A DNA stretch of 33,761 nucleotides from Echinostoma caproni. Taxonomy: Eukaryota; Platyhelminthes; Trematoda; Plagiorchiida; Echinostomatidae. This document shows, piece by piece, positions 29,901-33,761 of this stretch. The stretch's first letter is position 1. Each line of letters starts with the position of its first letter. The DNA lies in assembly GCA_900618425.1 (NCBI GenBank), contig UZAN01045113.1, positions 1 through 33,761 of the forward strand. Reading direction: 5' to 3'. Under the pieces are notes generated by a model. That model was given only the letters and a program-made list of their open reading frames with translations, had not been told where the DNA came from and searched no databases. A program made the position numbers and the translations under genes.

Positions 29901-32900
29901 ATCTGCGTACGTCTTGCGAATTTTTGTTACTTTATAATGAATTAATATTTTTTGTTAAACAAACAGTGAGGTGTCCATGCATTGGCAGATAGCAAACTAT
30001 GATCATTGGTAAGCTATGAAATAACTTTAAACTTCATCACCATCCAATGTAGATTTTAATTTACAGAGCAAGTACCCAAACACCGGTTCACAGAAGACAA
30101 TTGGTAAATTCAAAAAAGGATGCAAGATAAAAGATTGAGGGGTGTTCATGAACCGTTGGACATCACTGGCTTCTCATCAACTTTCATTGGCAAGCAGGAG
30201 TTTACTTGCTAATACTAAGAACTATTTTGAACCAACTCTTTTGAACAATCATTCATTGTTTTCTTTTGAATTGTTGTTTCAGACGAGCCAAAGAAGAACA
30301 AATATCCCAAATAAGTTGCCACAGCTCGCGATGTTTACTGAGACAGGCAGTGTGAAAAAGTAAAACTCAAAGATATAAAAAATTCAAGAATAACTTTATT
30401 TTTAAGTTTATTTACGGTCTTTCAATTTAAAGCGTCTAGTGGGAGTCCTGATATGTGACAGTTTACAGTACTATTTGTAAGAATTTGGGTCAGAGTCGTT
30501 TACGAGTAATGAGGATACAACAACTAAGGTCAGATTTTCAAGATGTTATGCAGTAATGAGAAGGGGGCGAGTTATAATTGAAATGGATAACAAGCTGCTT
30601 TTATCAAGGGCCCTCTATGCGACTTTCCTTTGAGCATATCACAACCTTTGGAAAATCCCTCAGGGACACAGGTTTGGACATCCTTTGTTTGTTTGCGCAG
30701 CACAGCTCTCAACTTATCAAACGGGAAAATATAACTTCAAATTCCCGGGTTACAGGTGTATTTCAAAAGGTCATATTTGGCTCTACCCCCATAACTATCT
30801 ATCAAGTACTACAAACTCTTTATCTTAACTCTGTGCTTAGTCATGTTAGTTTCTTTTAACTAGACAGAGTAAAGACTACACAACATAAACCCCCACTGAT
30901 CTATTGGTCTTGAAAAAAATATACCCTAGAAGTCTGGAAGAAACTATGATATTTCAGCTTGCCAATAAAGCCGACGTTTTCAACAGTATATGACCGAGTA
31001 AATATTTGCTTCTTGCTAGAAAGACGCATCTATCTCCCTTATCTAAAAGACGGCAGTTTTTTCCAGTGAGCTACCGCCATATATCCTTAACCAGTGCTCC
31101 CCTAAAATTCTTCAACGCATTCTAAAATAGACTATCTCAAGACACCTCAGCACAATATAGATTTCTACCCGGAATATCCTGCATCATCAATGGGCAAGCT
31201 CCCATGGATAGCTTGACTAAGGCATAAGACGATGACAGTCTCTTACACTGTTTGGATTGTTGCACTAGAGCCTTTGATAAGATCTCACATGTTGCTTTTA
31301 TTCACAAACTCCGGGCAGATTGAATCACTGACGCTTTCCTAACCCTTGTGTAATTTTCTTTGCAACAGTACCTTTACTGTGAGGTTTTGTGGCAGTGTCC
31401 CAGATAAGCCCGGTTGTAACAGGTTTTCTCAAGAGACTGTTCTTGACCCTGTTCTGTTTCTTATTTGCATTGATGACATTCCCAGCACAATACAAGCAAC
31501 CATAACTTGTATGTGAATGATGTCACTATATAGAATACAGACACTGCAGTCATCTATTGATGCTGTAAAACGCTGGTTTATAGAATGGAATCTACCAATC
31601 AACAACGAAAAGTGTGTTGTTATGACCTTCGGTATCCCCCTCCCGTCTCTTTTCCCTTAAAAAACCCCTTCAGAATACCAATTTATACAAGATCTAGGTT
31701 TCTAGTTAAATAGCAGGCTTTCTTTTTCATATCACAAAATTGGTTGGTAGGTCGGATTTTTATGTTCTTTACCTTATTCGCAGAACTTTCTTTCATGCCA
31801 CAAGGAAATATTTTCCTTTCATTTTAGTTAACTAAGTCCGTTCACTTGTAGAATACGTTGGTAAAGTAGTTCATTCCAGCCTGGGTCACGATCGCCAGTC
31901 TCTTGAACACGTCAAGAGTGGTAAGAAAAGCAGTTGTTGGAATGCAACAACTACCTTATTCTAATCAACTAGTGTAGCTAGGTCTTTATCTTCATGAAAT
32001 TAAACCAATTAGAGATGATTCGTTTCTTTTACATCATCCGTTCTCCTCGAGCCTAGTAGATAAGCTCTTCACTTCAGCCCAATCGGCAGAACTCGGGAAA
32101 AAGCGATAAATTATTTAAAACCCAACTCTGTACCACTGTCTAAATGGCATATTTTACTTTCAGATTAAATTTATACCGGAGTGCTTTGTCAGAAGTGGTA
32201 GCCCCTTCAACAAGCAAAGGGTCCTTCAAGTCTCGGCTTGATAAACACCCAGGACCAAATACCTCCCCACAATCCCTTCAGGAAACAACAACAAAACAAA
32301 AGCACCATGATGGTTTGTTATTTCCTATTTGTCACACTTGTGTAGTGACAGTANACCCCCCCCCCCCCCCGCAAATTTAACAGTCCCATATTCTAACCTT
32401 GATGTTTTATCAAATCAAGGTTACCTACTTGGTCACGGTGCGTTGACTTTCTTTTTCTCCACGGTTACCCACCTGTACGCTTCTCTAGAAGCTCCTTCAA
32501 TTTGTCTTTCTTCAATAGCCTCGGAATGTGGTTCGACTTTCGCCAAGACCCAGCTGGTGCTTCCATTTTCACATTTTGGTCCTCTAAACCTTCAGCCACC
32601 TCTTTGTGGACATAAAACCCTTAAATACGAGAGTAAATTCAAGACATTAAGGGGACACGCAGGAGAAACACGTATCTCTCTGTCGTACGATATGGTCAAT
32701 ATATAGTGATTTCATATTTGTAAACAAATATAAATATCCATGCAGAAGCACGAGTATATACTCGTGCTGCTGTTTTTCCCTGATGAGCATGATATATCAC
32801 GAGTAAATTTCAATCATAGTTGAATATGAAATTGAATTTCAGTGAAGTTAGGGTCGAAAACGAGGGTAAAGTGTAAGGGCACTTACCCTTTAGTCAAGAT

Positions 32901-33337
32901 TTTTCTCAACTTCGCAGCGTCTCCCTGCCTAACTGTTTTGTGTATATCACTTCCAGTAAGTGGAGATTCTACTTTTTATATTATTGCAATTGGAAAATAC
33001 TCAGGGTTTTTGCCACTAATTCATTACTCCATGCACCGGATGATTTTGCGTCGCCAAATCGCAATCGAAAACGATATGTGGATTCACTTGCGATGTTTTT
33101 CTTCACATAATGAACATCATAGCCCCTAGAGTGAATAACGATCAACAAAGAAATGACAAACCTATAGATTGTATGCCAATCCTCCATCCCATCTCCTCGC
33201 ATACACAATTCTGAAACTAACTTTCCTGTATAGTGTTTTGATATTCGGTCTACATCTTCCTTCCAAGAGATTTCAACGCTCATATGCGTTATTTCACCTA
33301 CGTTTGGTGAAATAGGAGCCTCTGAAACTGAGACCAT
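17884..33337 (-). CDS. FANK1: FANK1-like protein (fibronectin type III + ankyrin repeats), complete gene, 9 exons
   Basis: Exons on the minus strand: 33337-33162, 33125-33001, 32968-32887, 29377-29303, 27940-27853, 24173-23981, 22073-21895, 18032-17988, 17940-17884. All introns are GT-AG and every junction keeps phase, giving 1020 nt and 339 residues, against about 345 in mammals. Residues 1-100 form one fibronectin III domain (conserved W25, then IYRGYDVHYV and YRFRLRF). About 102-127 is the helical linker also present in mammalian FANK1. Residues about 129-321 form roughly six ankyrin repeats (GFTPLM, GKTALM, GLTALH, GWTPLL, GKTALH, GYNAHQLA), and 322-339 is a charged C-terminus. An in-frame TAA directly precedes the ATG. 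Mammalian FANK1 is a mainly testis-expressed, largely nuclear protein of spermatogenesis reported to act through JAB1/AP-1 signalling; a germline role in the worm is inference. Introns 3, 5 and probably others hold retroelement remnants. Confidence 0.92.
17988..18032 (-). CDS. FANK1: FANK1-like exon 8 (45-nt microexon, last ankyrin helix)
   Basis: Fifteen codons, NGYNAHQLAESVGNP, in phase 0 at both ends, between a CATTATAG acceptor and a CCG-GTAAGT donor. The G-x-x-A-x-x-x-A pattern fits the first helix of the last ankyrin repeat. The acceptor lies 28 nt from a 7-base N gap, so the branch region is partly unread. Confidence 0.85.
18061..18067. other. Assembly gap (7 N)
   Basis: Seven undetermined bases sit just upstream of the FANK1 exon 8 acceptor. 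Single N bases also occur at 25950, 32354 and 33445, which points to a draft assembly. Confidence 0.95.
21406..21624 (+). pseudogene. Possible coiled-coil exon or pseudo-exon, dynein-stalk-like
   Basis: A pyrimidine-rich tract ending CCATTAG (21405) precedes 73 codons that stop at a GTATAG donor-like site, so the segment is phase 0 at both ends. The product has a heptad-like pattern (LSAMYETKQDTYKLNHQ then MTDLSSEF and SKNAEKLV) that loosely recalls the first coiled coil of the dynein heavy-chain stalk (pattern L-x-K-L-x-ET ... L-x-x-L-x-P ... S-x-x-x-E-x-L). No neighbouring exons are visible, and it lies antisense within FANK1 intron 7. A decayed gene fragment, an exon of a nested gene or chance are all possible. 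Confidence 0.3.
21895..22073 (-). CDS. FANK1: FANK1-like exon 7 (fifth ankyrin repeat and start of the sixth)
   Basis: 179 nt encoding residues 248-306: VAYELIRLGAQVDALDGDG, KTALHNSIINSHQNL and CRFLLEHGASLDLITK. The acceptor is TTGACAG and the donor AAG before GTGACC, a less common donor that is nevertheless confirmed by in-phase joining to exon 8. Confidence 0.9.
22074..23980 (-). other. FANK1 intron 6 (1.9 kb)
   Basis: Noncoding. It contains an AT-rich microsatellite at about 23035-23070 (TATATATG/TATATACA alternation). No mobile element is recognised. Confidence 0.7.
23981..24173 (-). CDS. FANK1: FANK1-like exon 6 (third and fourth ankyrin repeats)
   Basis: 193 nt encoding residues 183-246, the largest exon. 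It carries METLIESGANVDM, SGLTALHMATDGE, IKLLVKAGANVEARD and MGWTPLLRC. The WTPL-R pattern after the second loop matches the GWTPLMR of mammalian FANK1 exactly in position. The acceptor is AATGAAG before GGT (pyrimidine-poor, the least certain junction); the donor is G before GTGAGC. Confidence 0.9.
25690..26470 (-). mobile_element. Penelope-like element fragment, GIY-YIG endonuclease end
   Basis: Read on the minus strand, SHTLCQFNCSCGEAYIGRT followed by LHLSQRIAE (about 26440-26355) is the start of a PLE-type GIY-YIG nuclease with the YIG and its arginine intact. After an interruption, AEHIPKYV (about 26215) and then SAIARHLVESGHRVDLTNAF and RILEALSIAHKKP, TLCIQK (26150-25965) form the C-terminal half, with the conserved glutamate in LEAL. 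Nothing of the reverse transcriptase is seen upstream, so this is a truncated copy. It lies in the same orientation as the FANK1 host gene, inside intron 5. It is a different, better-preserved nuclease than that of the element at 10-12 kb. Confidence 0.8.
25871..26340. repeat. Long imperfect inverted repeat inside the PLE fragment
   Basis: The segment 25871-26000 (beginning AGATAGACAAATGAAGCG) recurs in reverse complement at 26340-26213 (AGATAGACAAATTAAGCG). The arms are about 130 nt and the loop about 210 nt. Most of the arm is closely matched, with a divergent GT-rich patch in the middle. The left arm carries the coding end of the nuclease. The right arm is an inverted copy lodged at the IPK site of the nuclease, where the AE-x-IPK coding motif is present on both sides. 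Confidence 0.8.
27853..27940 (-). CDS. FANK1: FANK1-like exon 5 (second ankyrin repeat)
   Basis: 88 nt encoding residues 154-182: MVEILMEWNANPNTQNDTG then KTALMFASFK. The acceptor is CCAACAG and the donor AAA before GTAAGA, in phase 0. The frame has no ATG-initiated ORF long enough to be seen by simple ORF finding; it is recognised from the ankyrin consensus and the splice phases. Confidence 0.92.
27941..29302 (-). other. FANK1 intron 4 (1.4 kb)
   Basis: No gene or repeat supported. A plus-strand frame at 28077-28322 is rich in hydrophobic residues but unrecognised and without context. Confidence 0.7.
29303..29377 (-). CDS. FANK1: FANK1-like exon 4 (first ankyrin repeat)
   Basis: 75 nt encoding residues 129-152, with the ankyrin signature DNLGFTPLMFAAQ. 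The acceptor is TACAG and the donor GA before GTAAGT. It completes G128 at its start and leaves codon 153 split. Confidence 0.92.
30290..30365 (+). mobile_element. Short RTE-like LINE scrap
   Basis: The frame reads IPNKLPQLAMFTETGSVKK, matching in order the MPPNRLPRRAMFAKAGRGWKK of the RTE-like element at 16.8 kb; the nucleotides GTTGCCAC-GC-GCGATGTT also align. It is only about 75 nt, so the match could be partly fortuitous. Confidence 0.4.
31000..32260 (+). mobile_element. Decayed CR1/Jockey-like LINE, RT to C-terminus
   Basis: In broken plus-strand frames one finds SYRHISLTSAPLKF (consensus NYRPISLTS, about 31060-31110), RFLPGISCIINGQ, RAFDKISHVAFIHKLRAD (about 31270-31320) and ETVLDPVLFLICIDDIPST (about 31430-31490). 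The catalytic YADD box is changed to YVND at 31510-31521. Then come RWFIEWNLPINNEKCVVM (about 31573-31626), KAVVGMQQLPYSNQL, LGLYLHEIKPIRDDSFLL and SEVVAPSTSKGSFKSRLDK (about 32176-32232). The order is that of a full RT plus C-terminal region. There are many stops, a one-base loss just before the catalytic box and a lost catalytic aspartate. It lies antisense in FANK1 intron 3. Confidence 0.85.
32356..32370 (+). repeat. Homopolymer run of 15 C
   Basis: C15 directly after an undetermined base (32354). Such runs are prone to read errors, so length is uncertain. Confidence 0.9.
32743..32772. repeat. Palindrome: 22 bp perfect, 30 bp with one mismatch
   Basis: The core at 32747-32768 (AGCACGAGTAT and its exact complement) is perfectly self-complementary. 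One mismatched pair and three further pairs extend it to 32743-32772. It lies in FANK1 intron 3, about 115 nt downstream of the exon 3 donor, next to a second small inverted repeat, ATATTTG-TAAA-CAAATAT. Confidence 0.7.
32887..32968 (-). CDS. FANK1: FANK1-like exon 3 (linker helix)
   Basis: Encodes residues 102-127, SPLTGSDIHKTVRQGDAAKL and RKILTKG. This aligns with the segment of mammalian FANK1 between FN3 and the first ankyrin repeat (pattern LH-x-AV ... D-x-L-x-x-IL-x-G). The donor is the consensus GG before GTAAGT, in phase 2. Confidence 0.9.
32969..33000 (-). other. FANK1 intron 2, 32 nt
   Basis: Begins GTATTTTCC and ends AAAAAGTAG. Removal joins ACC CTG A to AA TCT CCA, restoring the FANK1 frame (T-L-K-S-P). 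Retention would give a stop seven codons after L100. Confidence 0.88.
33001..33125 (-). CDS. FANK1: FANK1-like exon 2 (second half of FN3)
   Basis: Encodes residues 60-100. YRFRLRF is the conserved FN3 strand-F signature, and WSNELVAKT is the closing G strand. It ends in phase 1 at a weak donor (A before GTATTT). The next acceptor is only 32 nt away. Confidence 0.9.
33126..33161 (-). other. FANK1 intron 1, 36 nt, no stop in frame
   Basis: Begins GTTTGTCATT and ends CACTCTAG. Removal joins TAT AG to G GGC TAT, giving IYRGYDV, which aligns with the IYTGY of mammalian FANK1. The intron length is a multiple of three and it contains no stop, so a retained form would add 12 hydrophobic-rich residues within the FN3 domain. 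Confidence 0.88.
33162..33337 (-). CDS. FANK1: FANK1-like exon 1 (start codon, first half of FN3)
   Basis: Encodes residues 1-58 and two bases of codon 59. It begins MVSVSEAPISPNVGEITHM, where the P-x-VG-x-(I/V)-TH-x-S pattern matches the start of the FN3 domain of mammalian FANK1, and includes the FN3 core tryptophan W25. The TAA immediately before the ATG argues that this is the true start unless an upstream exon is spliced in. The donor is ATAG before GTTTGT. Confidence 0.9.
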
Positions 33338-33584
33338 TTATCACAGTCACTTTAAACATACATCCCTCGGCCATGGTTAACTCATGACGTGTTTTAAAAA
33401 TCTCGAGGTCAAACCTGTGGCCTTGACTTTAAGTCTTCAAATTCNAATTCCACATTCAAACCACAGGACGTAGAGAGGCCTTCGCCTTTTGGGTGTCCTG
33501 GTAATGGCGGGCTCCGTCTGTGGACCGACTCACCTGCGAGTATAAAGCTTCTTCCGACTCTCCACGAGGGAGTAATATCTGGAA
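33338..33584 (-). other. 5' flank of the FANK1-like gene
   Basis: This should contain the 5' UTR and promoter. I see no clear TATA box or initiator that can be fixed without transcript data. One undetermined base is at 33445. The part beyond about 33440 is GC-richer and may already be repeat sequence. Confidence 0.4.
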
Positions 33585-33737
33585 GGTCAGGTCAGGTCAG
33601 GTTCAGTTTGCACAGGACAGTTGTCTTGAAGTCTTGAAGTCTTGAAGTGATTCACGGGTTCGAGGCTGTTGCCCAAATGTCCCGGGTCCTTGAAAGGTAT
33701 CTGTCAGTTCAGTTCAGTTCAGTTTGCACAGGACAGT
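33585..33737 (-). repeat. Two short-tandem-repeat tails, LINE 3'-end-like
   Basis: A 21-bp sequence, GTTCAGTTTGCACAGGACAG plus T, occurs exactly twice, at 33601-33621 and 33717-33737. Each is preceded by a pentamer array: GGTCA-type at 33585-33601 and CAGTT-type at 33705-33724. Between them CTTGAAGT is repeated three times (33625-33648). On the minus strand each unit reads TGTGCAAACTGA followed by the pentamers, matching the TGTACAAACTGAACTGAAC tail of the RTE-like LINE at 17190-17207. They are therefore probably 3' tails of two minus-strand LINE insertions. Confidence 0.6.
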
Positions 33738-33761
33738 AGTGGCCGAGACCAATCTTGCGTC

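Larger units (their letters stand above)
29378..32886 (-). other. FANK1 intron 3 (3.5 kb)
   Basis: It contains the antisense LINE remnant at about 31000-32260, the RTE-like scrap at 30290-30365, the C15 run at 32356-32370 and the palindrome at 32743-32772. The stretch 29378-30290 shows nothing. Confidence 0.75.

Noticed and set aside
30578..30859. 93-codon plus-strand ORF in intron 3
   Set aside because: No motif recognised. It might be the 5' part of the LINE that starts near 31000, but no homologous block is visible.
32780..32810. CTGATGAG with an adjacent small palindrome, considered as another hammerhead
   Set aside because: No CGAAA follows at the right spacing (GAGTAAA is found instead) and there is no matching stem I.
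1..33761. CRISPR arrays, operons, ribosome binding sites, prophage
   Set aside because: The window is eukaryotic (spliced genes, LINEs, SINEs); no regularly spaced repeats or bacterial gene layout is present.

Overview
This is nuclear genomic DNA of a flatworm, most likely a digenean trematode. The evidence is its introns (very short ones of 32-47 nt beside introns of 1.3-3.9 kb), a tRNA-headed repeat carrying a hammerhead ribozyme like the schistosome SM-alpha family, Penelope-like elements with GIY-YIG endonucleases, and CR1- and RTE-like LINE remnants. Base composition looks less AT-rich than Schistosoma, which would fit an opisthorchiid, fasciolid or similar fluke. Genus and species cannot be settled from the sequence alone.

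Two host genes are supported, and they converge. On the + strand, 2188-2448 is the last coding exon of a palmitoyltransferase of the ZDHHC17/13 (HIP14) type; the rest of that gene lies to the left of the window. On the - strand, 33337 down to 17884 is a complete FANK1-like gene: nine coding exons, all junctions in phase with GT-AG introns, 1020 nt of CDS and a predicted 339-residue protein. The protein has one N-terminal fibronectin type III domain followed by about six ankyrin repeats, close to the usual length of vertebrate FANK1 (about 345 aa). A candidate AATAAA lies about 130 nt after the stop.

The roughly 15 kb between the genes (2449-17745) and the large FANK1 introns are filled with decayed retroelements. 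Left to right: a CR1/Jockey-like LINE end (1-1395, split by about 700 bp of foreign sequence); a GC-rich block (3240-3720); a foldback pair of hammerhead SINE copies (3984-4405) flanked by a 14/15-nt direct repeat; a second, more complex foldback group of the same SINE (6596-7180); a + strand Penelope-like element (about 10110-12540) with reverse transcriptase, endonuclease remnant and a hammerhead-like motif after it; and an RTE-like LINE end (16482-17210). Inside FANK1 introns lie a - strand Penelope endonuclease fragment with an internal palindromic duplication (25690-26470), a CR1/Jockey-like LINE remnant (about 31000-32260), a short RTE-like scrap (30290-30365) and a possible coiled-coil exon or pseudo-exon (21406-21624). 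Upstream of FANK1, 33585-33737 holds two short tandem-repeat tails that resemble the 3' tail of the RTE-like LINE at 17.2 kb.

The most notable content is (a) the hammerhead SINE family and its repeated head-to-head arrangement, (b) a second hammerhead-like motif in a different element class, the Penelope-like element, and (c) the full exon structure of a fluke FANK1 with 36- and 32-nt introns near its 5' end. Large stretches, including most of 4.4-5.9 kb, 7.2-10.1 kb and 12.5-16.3 kb, show nothing I can support as genes.
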